Positions 44,023 through 52,365 of a stretch of DNA of 64,000 nucleotides are shown one piece after another. This DNA comes from Sphingomonas faeni (GTDB taxonomy: Bacteria; Pseudomonadota; Alphaproteobacteria; Sphingomonadales; Sphingomonadaceae), in contig NZ_JANBVH010000015.1 in assembly GCF_024273235.1 (NCBI RefSeq), positions 1 through 64,000 of the forward strand, read 5' to 3'. The notes beneath the pieces are model-generated. The model did not search any database, had not been told where the DNA came from, and was given only the letters and a program-made list of their open reading frames with translations. Both the position numbers and the translations under genes were made by a program. Positions within the stretch are counted from its first letter, which is position 1. Each line of letters begins with the position of its first letter.

Positions 44023-44511
44023 ATGTCACTCCAATCGTTTGCCAGTCATCTGTACGGGACGCCGATCAGCACGGCGATCCGCGAGACCAGCTGGATCATC
44101 CCGGCGGTGCAGAGCGTCCACATCATCGCGATCGCGGGCGTGGTCGGCGCGGCGATCGTGATGGACCTGCGGCTGGCCGGCGTGCTGGCGACCGACGAGA
44201 CGCCGCGCGCGGTCGTGAAGCGGCATCTGCCGTGGATGTGGTCGTCGCTGGCGCTGTTGCTGACGAGCGGGTTCGTGCTGGGGCTCGGCGAGCCGTACCG
44301 CGTGCTGATGAACGCGGTGTTCTGGGTCAAGATGGCGATGGTGGTGACCGGTTTCACGCTGACGTTGCTGTTCCGCTACCCGATCCTCCACCCCGACTAC
44401 CGGATCGAGCATGCGCGCGCCGCCGCGCTGATCAAGCCGCTCGCCTGGGCGTCGCTCGCGATCTGGGTGGTCGTGGTCTTCTGCGGTCGCTGGATCGCCT
44501 ACTACCAATGA
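44023..44511 (+). CDS. DUF6644-like membrane protein, pair 1 gene 1
   Basis: 162 aa with four predicted helices. It has ETSWIIPAVQSVHIIAIAGVVGAAIVMDLRLAG near the start and a C-terminal IWVVVVFCGRWIAYY. I recall this as DUF6644; no function is known. Conserved His in QSVHI and the pair HLPWMW/HPDYRIEH could bind heme or metal, but that is inference. Nearly identical to the protein at 56922-57410 (two differences). Its partner gene starts 28 bp downstream. Confidence 0.8.
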   Translation: MSLQSFASHLYGTPISTAIRETSWIIPAVQSVHIIAIAGVVGAAIVMDLRLAGVLATDETPRAVVKRHLPWMWSSLALLLTSGFVLGLGEPYRVLMNAVFWVKMAMVVTGFTLTLLFRYPILHPDYRIEHARAAALIKPLAWASLAIWVVVVFCGRWIAYYQ

Positions 44512-44539
44512 TTCCCGCTATTTTTCCGGAGACCAAGCC

Positions 44540-45055
44540 ATGATGCCGGATTCCGCGCCGCCCAACGCGCTGATGCAGATGCTGTACGAGTCCACGATCG
44601 GGACGACGATCCGTGAGAGCGCGACGCTGTTCCCGTGGATCGAGAGCGTCCACGTGCTGATGATCGCGGCGGTGGTCGGCACGATCGCGATCGTCGACCT
44701 GCGGCTGATCGGGGTGGCGTCGCACCTTCGCGGCGCGCGCCAGCTGATCCTCGACATGCTGCCCTTCACCTGGGTCGCGTTCGTGCTGGCGGTGATCTCG
44801 GGGACGCTGCTCTTCCTGTCGAACGCGACCGGCTATTTCCAGAGCATGCCGTTCCGCTTCAAGCTGCTGACGATCCTGATCGCTGGGATCAACATGGCGA
44901 TCTTCCACATCACCGCGTACCGCAAGATCGGCGATTGGGACGACCAGCTGCCGACGCCGCGCGCCGCCAGGATCGCCGGATTCAGTTCGCTGACGCTGTG
45001 GCTTGTAATCGTCTTCCTCGGCCGCTGGATCGGATATTCCTACCCGCTGGCCTGA
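44540..45055 (+). CDS. DUF6644-like membrane protein, pair 1 gene 2
   Basis: 171 aa, four helices. Distant paralogue of the preceding gene: FPWIESVHVLMIAAVVGTIAIVDLRLIG aligns with its start and VIVFLGRWIGYSYP with its end. The two probably form a heterodimeric membrane complex. Differs from the copy at 57439-57954 at three residues (Ser/Thr, Leu/Arg, Lys/Arg). Preceded by TTTTTCCGGAGACC, a good ribosome-binding site. Function unknown. Confidence 0.8.
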   Translation: MMPDSAPPNALMQMLYESTIGTTIRESATLFPWIESVHVLMIAAVVGTIAIVDLRLIGVASHLRGARQLILDMLPFTWVAFVLAVISGTLLFLSNATGYFQSMPFRFKLLTILIAGINMAIFHITAYRKIGDWDDQLPTPRAARIAGFSSLTLWLVIVFLGRWIGYSYPLA

Positions 45056-45309
45056 CGATCCTCCCGACCGTTCCGAAAAGACCAGATGCGCAGCCGGCCC
45101 CCCGCCGGTTGCGCATTTCGCGTTGAGGGCGCCGCGTTCGCCGGCTGCGGAACGTGGATACGCGCCGTTACAGAACATGGGTTAGAACCGTAACGTGCGA
45201 GCGTTCCTGTTCGGGACGACCCCAGAAGGATGCGTCACCAGGGAACCGATCCACCGCCGTCCGAACGAGGATGGTCGTGCGTCCGCTCCCATCCTTCGAG
45301 GTATGTTTC

Positions 45310-47370
45310 TTGAAACCATCGATCCGCCGCGCGCTCGCGACCGTCGTTCCCTGTGTCCTGCTACAAATGGCGGCTGTGCCGGCACTGGCGCAGAGTCAGC
45401 CCGCCGCTGACCCTGCGGCACCAGCCGCCGACGATCCCTCCGCTGCGGGCAAGGCCAACGACATCGTCGTCTTCGGTCGCGGCGAGCTCAAGATCGGGAC
45501 CGCGCAGTCGGCCAGCGAGGGGACGATCAGTGGCTCCGACCTGCTGGTGCGGCCGTTGCTGCGCGTCGCCGAACTGCTCGAGGCGGTACCCGGCATGGTC
45601 GCCGCGCAGCATTCGGGCAGCGGCAAGGCCAACCAGTATTTCCTGCGCGGCTTCAATCTCGATCACGGGTCCGACTTCACGACCTATATCGACGGCGTGC
45701 AGATGAACTTCCGCACGCATGGTCACGGGCAGGGCTATCTCGACCTCAACGGGCTGATCCCCGAGATCATCGCGCGCGAGGATTTCCGCAAAGGCCCGTA
45801 CCGTGCCGACGGCGGCGACTTCGCGATGGCGGGCGCCGCGTACATGACGACGATCGAGCGCTACGATCGACCCTGGGCTTCGGTCGAGGCGGGATCATAC
45901 GGTCATCGCCGGATCGCCGCAGGGGGCACGATCAAGAACGTCGCGGGCGGCGACCTGACGGCGGTCGGCGAGTTCCGCGTGTATGACGGGCCGTGGCAGC
46001 AGCCCGAGCACCTGCGCCATTATGCGGGCTTCCTGAAATACGCAAAGCCGCTGGGTGCCGCCGAGCTGGAGCTGACGCTGCACGGTTATCGCGGGACGTG
46101 GAAACCGACCGAGCAAATTCCCGAACGGATCATCGGATCGTCGGTGTGTGCGGATCAATTCTGTTCGCCCGATCCCACCGCGACCGGCGAGACGACGCGC
46201 TACATCGCCAACGCCAAGCTGTCCGGCGCGGGCTGGCGGGTCAACGCCTTCGCGCAATATTATAACTGGGACATGTATTCGAACCCCGAATATTTCGACG
46301 CCACCGGCACGAGCGCGCAGATCCACCAGATCGACAAGCGCATGGTGTACGGCCTGACCGGCGAGAGGGACTGGAAGCTGTCGGACACGATCGACCTGAC
46401 GCTGGGGACCGAGAATCGCTACGACAAGATCGACCGGGTCGGCGTGCAGCATACGATCGCGCGCCAGTTCGTGAATTCGCTCGGCCTCTACACGGTCGAT
46501 GAAGCCTCGGCGGCGGTGTACGGTTCGGCGACATGGCGTCCGATCGACGGACTTCGCCTGATCGGCGGCCTGCGCGGCGATTATTATCACTATTCGGTGC
46601 GGGCGCTTGATGCGGAGGCTGCCGCGCTGGGGCAGGGATCGGGATCGGACGCGATCCTGTCGCCAAAGGCGCAGGCGGCTTACCGGATCGGCGACCATGT
46701 CGAGGTCTATGCGGGCTGGGGCAGGGGTTTCCATTCCAACGACGTGCGCGGCGCGGTGACGACGACGCCGGTGCCGGTTCTCGTTGCGGGTACCGGCAAG
46801 GAACTGGGCGCGCGGTTCCAGTTCAAGAAGGTCAGCGTGACCGCGACCTATTGGTGGCTGGACCTGGGCAGCGAATTGCGGTTCGTCGGGGATTCCAACG
46901 CGGTCGAGCCGAGCGCCGCGAGCAAGCGCCACGGGTATGAAATCGTCGCGTTCTGGCATCCGTTCGCGTGGCTGGCGATCGACGGCAATTATACCGCGAG
47001 CCATGCGCGCTACGACAATGGCGACTATATTCCCAACGCGTTCGAGAATGCGGCGTCGGCCGGCGTCTCGTTCATCAAGGGACCGTGGGAAGCGAGCGTA
47101 CGCCTGCGCCACCTCGGACCCTATCCGCTGGTCGAGGACAATTCGCAGCGCGACAAGGGCAGCAACGTGGTCAATATCCGCGGTGCCCGCAAGTTCGGGG
47201 CGTTCCAGGTCTACGCCGAGATACTCAACGTCCTGGCGAGCGACGACAAGGATATCGCCTATTGGTACCAGACCTATGTCCCGAGCTTCGACGCGGCACC
47301 GGTCGAGGGGCGGGTCAGCCGCGTGGTCGAGCCGCGTACGCTGCGCGCCGGGGTGCGAGTCACATTTTGA
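45310..47370 (+). CDS. TonB-dependent receptor
   Basis: 686 aa if started at TTG 45310, which has a GAGG site 8 bp upstream and gives a clean signal peptide (KPSIRRALATVV...ALAQ). An in-frame ATG at 45271 or GTG at 45154 would add residues before the signal. The plug has IVVFGRGELKIG, LLEAVPGMVAAQHSGSGKANQYFLRGFNLDHGSDF and DGVQMNFRTHGHGQGYLDLNGLIPEII; the barrel ends AGVRVTF. The plug differs from siderophore receptors and resembles sphingomonad receptors for organic substrates. The catabolic setting suggests uptake of an aromatic compound. Confidence 0.88.
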   Translation: MKPSIRRALATVVPCVLLQMAAVPALAQSQPAADPAAPAADDPSAAGKANDIVVFGRGELKIGTAQSASEGTISGSDLLVRPLLRVAELLEAVPGMVAAQHSGSGKANQYFLRGFNLDHGSDFTTYIDGVQMNFRTHGHGQGYLDLNGLIPEIIAREDFRKGPYRADGGDFAMAGAAYMTTIERYDRPWASVEAGSYGHRRIAAGGTIKNVAGGDLTAVGEFRVYDGPWQQPEHLRHYAGFLKYAKPLGAAELELTLHGYRGTWKPTEQIPERIIGSSVCADQFCSPDPTATGETTRYIANAKLSGAGWRVNAFAQYYNWDMYSNPEYFDATGTSAQIHQIDKRMVYGLTGERDWKLSDTIDLTLGTENRYDKIDRVGVQHTIARQFVNSLGLYTVDEASAAVYGSATWRPIDGLRLIGGLRGDYYHYSVRALDAEAAALGQGSGSDAILSPKAQAAYRIGDHVEVYAGWGRGFHSNDVRGAVTTTPVPVLVAGTGKELGARFQFKKVSVTATYWWLDLGSELRFVGDSNAVEPSAASKRHGYEIVAFWHPFAWLAIDGNYTASHARYDNGDYIPNAFENAASAGVSFIKGPWEASVRLRHLGPYPLVEDNSQRDKGSNVVNIRGARKFGAFQVYAEILNVLASDDKDIAYWYQTYVPSFDAAPVEGRVSRVVEPRTLRAGVRVTF

Positions 47371-47473
47371 CGATATCGGACAAGGACTGTAATTGAACGG
47401 CGCGGTCAATTTTGACCGTGCGCCTGCAACGCTACCCGTGCCCCCGTGGCGAACGTATCGATAGGAACATGCC

Positions 47474-48178
47474 ATGGCCGCTCGGCCACGACTTACTGAG
47501 GGTACGAAGCGGTCTCCCTCGCTTCTGGGACAGCTCGATACGGCACGGAAGCCGGGCGAGGCGACCGGGCGTCGAGTCAGTCGGACGCGGGTCGCGCTGC
47601 TCGAAGCGGCGCAGCGGCTGTTCGCCACGCGGTCCGTCGACAGCGTCAGTATCGACGACATCGCCAGAGAGGCGGAGGTCGCCAAGGGCAGCCTCTACAA
47701 TCATTTCGAGAGCAAGGAGGCGCTGGCCGACGAGTTGTTCCGGATGGTGCGCGGTCATGTCGCCCAGTTGCTCGATACCGCGGTCGACGACCAGACGCCG
47801 CCGCCCGAGCGGCTGGTGCGCGGCGCGTTCGTCATCCTGCGCTTCGCCATCGATCATCCGGAAAGCGTCGCGGCGCTGCTCAAGCTGTCGCCGGCGTTGC
47901 TCGAGACCAACAATCCGCTAAACGTCAAGGCGCGGGAGATCATCGTCGAAGGGCTCGAATCGGGGCATTTCAAAGGCATCCCGTCCGATTCGGCCACGTT
48001 GCTGATGGTGGGTGCGATGCTGGTGATGCTGCAGGATTCGATCGATCGGCAGAAATCGGTCAAGCGGCTGATCGCACGGATCATCCCGCTGATGGGCGGC
48101 GTGCTGAAGGCGCTCGGCGTCGACGGCGACAGTGCAGCGGCGGCGGCGAAGGCTGCGGCGCGCACGACTCTGGAATAG
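47474..48178 (+). CDS. TetR-family transcriptional regulator
   Basis: 234 aa. An N-terminal extension of about 33 residues precedes the HTH (about 36-80): RTRVALLEAAQRLFATRSVDSVSIDDIAREAEVAKGSLYNHFESKEALADELF. The C-terminal ligand domain is helical and variable. It is encoded 104 bp after the TonB receptor on the same strand. As the only TetR in the island it is a candidate repressor for the 35-bp element, though that element is not a simple palindrome. Confidence 0.88.
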   Translation: MAARPRLTEGTKRSPSLLGQLDTARKPGEATGRRVSRTRVALLEAAQRLFATRSVDSVSIDDIAREAEVAKGSLYNHFESKEALADELFRMVRGHVAQLLDTAVDDQTPPPERLVRGAFVILRFAIDHPESVAALLKLSPALLETNNPLNVKAREIIVEGLESGHFKGIPSDSATLLMVGAMLVMLQDSIDRQKSVKRLIARIIPLMGGVLKALGVDGDSAAAAAKAAARTTLE

Positions 48179-48267
48179 ATTCAGCTGAATAGAGGCGGCG
48201 TTTCGCGGTGCGGACCGGACGCTGTGGGTGCGCACCGTTTGGCACGGGTACCTTGCGAACACGTACG

Positions 48268-48374
48268 CACCTCCGCGGCGGAGGCCGGAGTCCAGTTGGG
48301 AGACGCTGCTCATCGAGGTAGCGCTCCGTTACTGCAACCTTTCCACCTGGGCCCCGGCCTTCGCCGGGGAGGTG
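48268..48374. repeat. Paired inverted-repeat element, family C, copy 2
   Basis: Arms 48268-48299 and 48343-48374 match those of the copy at 9415-9522, with several substitutions in the left arm. It lies in the 613-bp gap between the TetR gene and the flavin hydroxylase, about 90 bp after the TetR stop. Confidence 0.8.
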
Positions 48375-48550
48375 CACGTGTTCGGCATCGATAGGGGCCT
48401 TCGCGGTTGCAGGTCTGCGCATTCCGATTGCCGATGCGGCAAATGAGTCGGTCGAGGGCCCCTGTGCAGCCGCGCGGCAAACCCATGTTACCGCAGCCCG
48501 CAAAATCCGCTGCATTCAACAGATACGTACCAAACGGACGGCATTTGTAG

Positions 48551-48585
48551 TTGACCATATAGTTCAAATATGACTGTATGGTGCA
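48551..48585 (+). promoter_or_regulatory. 35-bp shared element, copy a
   Basis: TTGACC (48551-48556), 13 bp, ATGACT (48570-48575), GTA, TGGTGCA (48579-48585). The spacer itself also contains TAGTTCAAAT. It lies 206 bp before the flavin-hydroxylase start and 17 bp before a possible short leader ORF at 48603. Together with the family C repeat it accounts for the notable content of the 48179-48791 gap. Confidence 0.7.
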
Positions 48586-48602
48586 ACAAAGTCCGGAGAG
48601 GG

Positions 48603-48686
48603 ATGATGAAAGCCGCGCCAAGTTTCTGCGCCCGTCATGCGGGCGCTGCTGACCCTTCTGCATTCGTCTCACTCTCGTTCGACTGA
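48603..48686 (+). CDS. Possible 27-aa leader ORF
   Basis: ATGATG at 48603/48606 directly behind GGAGAGG opens a 27-codon frame (MMKAAPSFCARHAGAADPSAF...) ending TGA 48686, starting 17 bp downstream of copy a of the shared element. It has no recognisable family. It could be a leader peptide, a truncated old start, or chance. Confidence 0.25.
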   Translation: MMKAAPSFCARHAGAADPSAFVSLSFD

Positions 48687-48791
48687 CGCCGACGCCGGCC
48701 GCCGCGAGTGGTCGCGAGCCGGCTCGCTCACGGACTAGCTGGCGGTCGCGGAGGGTCCCGCGCCGTCCTTGCCAAGGGAACAACAATCGTC

Positions 48792-50297
48792 ATGACCAGT
48801 GAATTCGCCCGTGATTTCGACAGTGATTTTGACTGCGATCTTCTGGTCGTGGGGCTCGGACCGGTCGGCGACGTGCTGGCGGCACTCGCGCAGAACCATG
48901 GTCTGTCGGTGATCGCGATCGAGCGGGCGCCGACGCCGTTTCCGCTGCCGCGGGCGGCGGTGTTCGATCATGAGATCATGCGGATCTTCCAGATGATCGG
49001 CGTCGCCGAGAAGATCGCGCCGCTGTGTCGCGCGCCCGAGCGGTACCAGTTCCACACCGCGTGCGGCCAGGTCCTGCTCGATTTCGAGAACGCCCGGGTC
49101 GGCCCGTTCGGCTGGGCCGAGACGTACGCGCTTCACCAGCCCGCGGTCGAAGAGGTGTTGCGCGCCCGGCTGTACGAACTCGGCGTGCGCGTCCAGACCG
49201 GTGTCGCGTTCGAGCGTCTGGCGCAGGACCGGGACGGCGTGACCGTCGATGTCACCGACAATGGCTCGCCGCGCCAGATCCGCGCGCGCTATGTCGTCGG
49301 GTGCGATGGATCGTGGAGCCCGGTTCGCGAGGCGCTGGGCATCAAGCTGGACGATTATAATTTCGACGAGCCGTGGCTGGTGCTCGATACGATCATCGAC
49401 GAGCCGGGCGACCTGCCGATCGTCTGCCAGCAGATCTGCGACCCGAAGCGTCCGGTGACGCACATGGCGATGAGCGGGAAGCGCTTCCGCTGGGAGTTCA
49501 TGATCAAGCCCGGCGAAACCGCGGAGGAGATGCTCGACGATGCGCGTATCCGAGAGCTGCTGGCGCCGTGGAATTGCGCCGATCGCATCCAGATCGAACG
49601 CAAGGCGGTCTATCGGTTCCATGCGCTGGTCGCCGAGACATGGCGCGACGGGCGCGTCCTGCTGGCGGGCGATGCCGCGCACCAGATGCCGCCGTTCGCC
49701 GGGCAGGGGATGTGCTCGGGCATTCGCGACGCGGCGAACCTTGCCTGGAAGATCGCCGCCGTCGTCCGCGGCGAGGCGGATGACGCCGTCCTCGACACCT
49801 ATCAGGAAGAGCGCGAGCCGCATGTCCGGGCCATCATCGGCACGGCGATCGCGATGGGGCAGATCGTCTGCATGCTCGACGAGACCGCAGCGGCCGAGCG
49901 CAACCGCAACATGCTCGCGCGCAAATCGTCCGGCGCGCAGGACGTGTCGGTCCTGTATCCCGACCTCGCGGGTGGCCATCTGACGGATACCGCCTTTGCC
50001 GGTGCGCTGTTCCCGCAACCCGTGACGGACGAGGGCGAGCGGCTCGATTCGCTGTTCGGCCTCGACGCGGTGCTGATCTCGCGATCGGCGACCGATACGA
50101 CCGATCTCGGGGTGCGAAGGTTCAGCCTGGACGCGCCGGAGATCCGCAAGTTTGCCGAACCGATCGGCGACTGGCTGACGAAAGCGGGCGCGGACGCGGT
50201 GCTGATCCGGCCCGACCGGCATGTCTTCGGCACCGGGGAGGCCGAGGCGTTGCTCGGCGCCTGGACCGAGCGGACGCGGCGCAAGATCGCCGCCTGA
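48792..50297 (+). CDS. FAD-dependent aromatic hydroxylase, MhpA-like
   Basis: 501 aa from ATG 48792. The Rossmann motif GLGPVG is at 21-26. The DG motif GCDGSWSPVREALG and FAD-ribityl motif GDAAHQMPPFAGQGMCSGIRDAANLAWK are intact. A thioredoxin-like C-terminal part is shortened. The closest recognised type is 3-(3-hydroxyphenyl)propionate hydroxylase / phenol-type hydroxylase: NAD(P)H- and O2-dependent ortho-hydroxylation of a phenol to a catechol. This feeds the extradiol-type dioxygenase at 58116. Carries copy a of the 35-bp element upstream. Confidence 0.86.
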   Translation: MTSEFARDFDSDFDCDLLVVGLGPVGDVLAALAQNHGLSVIAIERAPTPFPLPRAAVFDHEIMRIFQMIGVAEKIAPLCRAPERYQFHTACGQVLLDFENARVGPFGWAETYALHQPAVEEVLRARLYELGVRVQTGVAFERLAQDRDGVTVDVTDNGSPRQIRARYVVGCDGSWSPVREALGIKLDDYNFDEPWLVLDTIIDEPGDLPIVCQQICDPKRPVTHMAMSGKRFRWEFMIKPGETAEEMLDDARIRELLAPWNCADRIQIERKAVYRFHALVAETWRDGRVLLAGDAAHQMPPFAGQGMCSGIRDAANLAWKIAAVVRGEADDAVLDTYQEEREPHVRAIIGTAIAMGQIVCMLDETAAAERNRNMLARKSSGAQDVSVLYPDLAGGHLTDTAFAGALFPQPVTDEGERLDSLFGLDAVLISRSATDTTDLGVRRFSLDAPEIRKFAEPIGDWLTKAGADAVLIRPDRHVFGTGEAEALLGAWTERTRRKIAA

Positions 50298-50319
50298 GCG
50301 GCGCAAGATCGCCGCCTGA
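50276..50319 (+). repeat. Perfect 22-bp tandem duplication across the stop codon
   Basis: The last seven codons plus stop of the hydroxylase gene (50276-50297, GCGGCGCAAGATCG...) are repeated exactly at 50298-50319. The first copy contains the functional TGA and the second is untranslated. It is probably a recent slippage event. Confidence 0.9.
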
Positions 50320-50389
50320 GCGGCGAGCCGATCCCGAGATCTCCCGACATTCACCTCCCGCCAACCCAAACCGCAATGGAACCTGTCCA

Positions 50390-51283
50390 ATGACATTTAT
50401 TCCCAATGCCGAATCGCGTTACCGGATGCCGATCATGTTCGGCCCCGCGCCAGGACCGCGGCAACATTCCGAAGGCCGGATGTGGACCGCCGAAGAAGCC
50501 GGCAACATGACCGCGCAGTGGATGAAGATCGGGTATCGGACCGACCCGGCCAAGCTGGAAAAGCTGCTGCCGGCGGGGTTCAGCCTGCGCGGCGATCCGA
50601 TCGTCTCGGTCAGCTGCGCGTGGTTCAAGAACCTCTATTGGCTGGCGGGCCGAGGCTACGGCATCCTGTCGGTCGATTTCCCGGTGACGTACCAGGGCAA
50701 GACCGAGCGGCTCGACGGTGCGCTCTGCCCGATCATCTGGGAGGGATCGCCGGACGCGATCATGACCGGTCGCGAGGAGCTCGGTTTCCCCAAGATGTTC
50801 GCCAATTTCGCCGAGATCGACTTCGATGAAGCGACGGGACGCGCGACCTGCGACGCGGGTTGGTACGATCACACGTTTTTCGACATCGCGCTGACCGACT
50901 TGGTCGAGGAGCAGAACCCGACGAAGCAGCTTCCCGGCTCGAACGGCGGTGCGCAGATGTACTACAAGTACATGCCGCGGACGAGCCCCGGCGGGCGTGA
51001 GGGTTCCGACCTCGCCTATGTCACGACGTCGGCCGCGCTGGCCGGTAGTGGCGGCGCGGTCGCCAACATCAACTTCGACGAGTTCGAGTTTCGGCGCTGG
51101 ACCGGCAAGGGGACGCTCGACTGGCATCGCGCGACGTTCGAGCAGCTGCCGCTGTCGTTCCACATCGTCAACGGCATCGCCGACCTCGACGTCCTGGAAT
51201 ATACCGACGCGGAGATGGTGCACTTCACGGGACCGGGTGTCGGCGTTGCGATGAACGGGCATCGGGCCGTCGAGCCGGCATAA
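50390..51283 (+). CDS. Acetoacetate decarboxylase (ADC) family protein
   Basis: 297 aa. It has the ADC-fold landmarks: KIGYRTDPAKLEKLLPAGF, the GREELGFPK segment that carries the Schiff-base lysine, and a long C-terminal beta-cone. In classical ADC two adjacent lysines (Lys115-Lys116) are present; here the first is kept and the second is Met (GFPKM). The reaction may therefore differ (aldolase, dehydratase or beta-keto acid decarboxylase). It lies 92 bp behind the hydroxylase and likely acts on a ring-cleavage product. Confidence 0.8.
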   Translation: MTFIPNAESRYRMPIMFGPAPGPRQHSEGRMWTAEEAGNMTAQWMKIGYRTDPAKLEKLLPAGFSLRGDPIVSVSCAWFKNLYWLAGRGYGILSVDFPVTYQGKTERLDGALCPIIWEGSPDAIMTGREELGFPKMFANFAEIDFDEATGRATCDAGWYDHTFFDIALTDLVEEQNPTKQLPGSNGGAQMYYKYMPRTSPGGREGSDLAYVTTSAALAGSGGAVANINFDEFEFRRWTGKGTLDWHRATFEQLPLSFHIVNGIADLDVLEYTDAEMVHFTGPGVGVAMNGHRAVEPA

Positions 51284-51378
51284 ATCGGCGCTCGACTGGA
51301 GACCGCCTTTCGATTCATCGAGGGGAGTTGCGCGTCTCGACCGGTCGGGTCGTCGATCCGATATCTGCGCCAATATCG

Positions 51379-51411
51379 GGGCCGCCGGCGACATGCTGGC
51401 GGCCCTTTTTT
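51379..51411 (+). terminator. Intrinsic terminator after the ADC-family gene
   Basis: 8-bp stem GGGCCGCC (51379-51386) / GGCGGCCC (51398-51405) followed by six T. It ends the hydroxylase-ADC transcript. In the remaining 422-bp gap there are copy b of the shared element and an imperfect inverted repeat CCAGAC...GTCTGG at about 51557-51590. Confidence 0.88.
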
Positions 51412-51516
51412 GCGATGTGTTTTCCTGGTTGAGGCCTGCGCGTTTCGTGCAACAACTGCGAGACGCGGTTCGCACGTATTTATATGTCTCGCTTCGACGA
51501 ATCGCGCGGTCGGGAC

Positions 51517-51551
51517 TTGACCGTGTCGTCCAAATATGACTGAATAGTTCA
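51517..51551 (+). promoter_or_regulatory. 35-bp shared element, copy b
   Basis: TTGACC (51517-51522), 13 bp, ATGACT (51536-51541), GAA, TAGTTCA (51545-51551). If TTGACC is a -35 box, 17 bp further stands CTGAAT as a possible -10. It is 154 bp before the YceI gene and the first promoter candidate after the terminator. Confidence 0.72.
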
Positions 51552-51705
51552 CACAAGCCAGACGGGTCCCGAACACGGGGTCCAGTCTGGAGGCACCGTC
51601 CGCTTGGATAGGCTCGGCTAACAGCTGCCGTCTTCACGCACTCGATCTGGTGTGTGAAAGACGGGCGTAGACCGATCCCGCCAGAGGACGGAAAATGGAG
51701 AGTGG

Positions 51706-52365
51706 ATGATGCGAAAAGCTATGAGATCCTGGATCGGCGTTGCTGCGGTTCCGTTCCTGCTTGCCGGGCTGGTGCAGGCGCAGGATCGGCCACCGCCGCC
51801 GCCCAAGGGCGCGCCGCTCTCCGGCCCGATGGCCCCCGCCAGCAAGGATCCCGCGGCGGCACCGGCCGGCACCTATCATGTCGATCTCGAACATTCGTCG
51901 GTCGTCGCGCGGGTCCTGCATCGGGGCCTGTCGTACAACGTGCTTCGCTTCGGCGTGCGCGAGGGAAGCCTGCGCTGGAACCCGGCCGACCCCGCATCGA
52001 TCGCACTCGACGTGACGGTCGACGCCAAGCCGTTCTACGCGCCGATCGTCTATAAAATCCTGCCCGAAGGCCCGCAGTCGCTCAACGTCGCCAAATATCC
52101 CGAGGCGCGGTTCGTATCGACCGCGGTCCGCGTGAAAAACGGTGGTCGCGCCGTCGTCGAAGGACGGCTGACCCTGATGGGGGTGACCAAGCCGGTCGCG
52201 ATCGAAGCCGAGCTGGTCGGCGTCGGGCAATCGATGGAAGGCGCGCCGATGGTCGGCTTCACCGGCACGATGATGGTCGACACCGCCCAGTTCACCCAGC
52301 TGCCCATGGCCAGGATGGTCGGCAAGGTGATGGTGATCCTCGATGCGGAATTCCTGAAGCAATGA
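51706..52365 (+). CDS. YceI-family secreted protein
   Basis: 219 aa. Signal peptide ends LVQAQ. A Pro-rich linker follows, then the YceI lipocalin-like beta-barrel: GTYHVDLEHSSVVARVLHRG, ALDVTVDAKPF, FVSTAVRVKNG and RLTLMGVTKPVAIEAEL. The family binds amphiphilic isoprenoid-like molecules in the periplasm. First gene behind copy b and overlapping the double-GntR gene, so it is co-expressed with that regulator. Confidence 0.86.
   Translation: MMRKAMRSWIGVAAVPFLLAGLVQAQDRPPPPPKGAPLSGPMAPASKDPAAAPAGTYHVDLEHSSVVARVLHRGLSYNVLRFGVREGSLRWNPADPASIALDVTVDAKPFYAPIVYKILPEGPQSLNVAKYPEARFVSTAVRVKNGGRAVVEGRLTLMGVTKPVAIEAELVGVGQSMEGAPMVGFTGTMMVDTAQFTQLPMARMVGKVMVILDAEFLKQ

Larger units (their letters stand above)
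43996..45055 (+). repeat. 1,060-bp segmental duplication, copy 1
   Basis: Aligns without any insertion or deletion to 56895-57954 (constant offset 12,899 bp). It begins 27 bp before the first gene at CACGCGCA and ends exactly at the second gene's stop codon; sequence beyond is unrelated. The two encoded protein pairs differ at only 5 of 333 residues. No insertion sequence flanks either copy. Confidence 0.93.
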
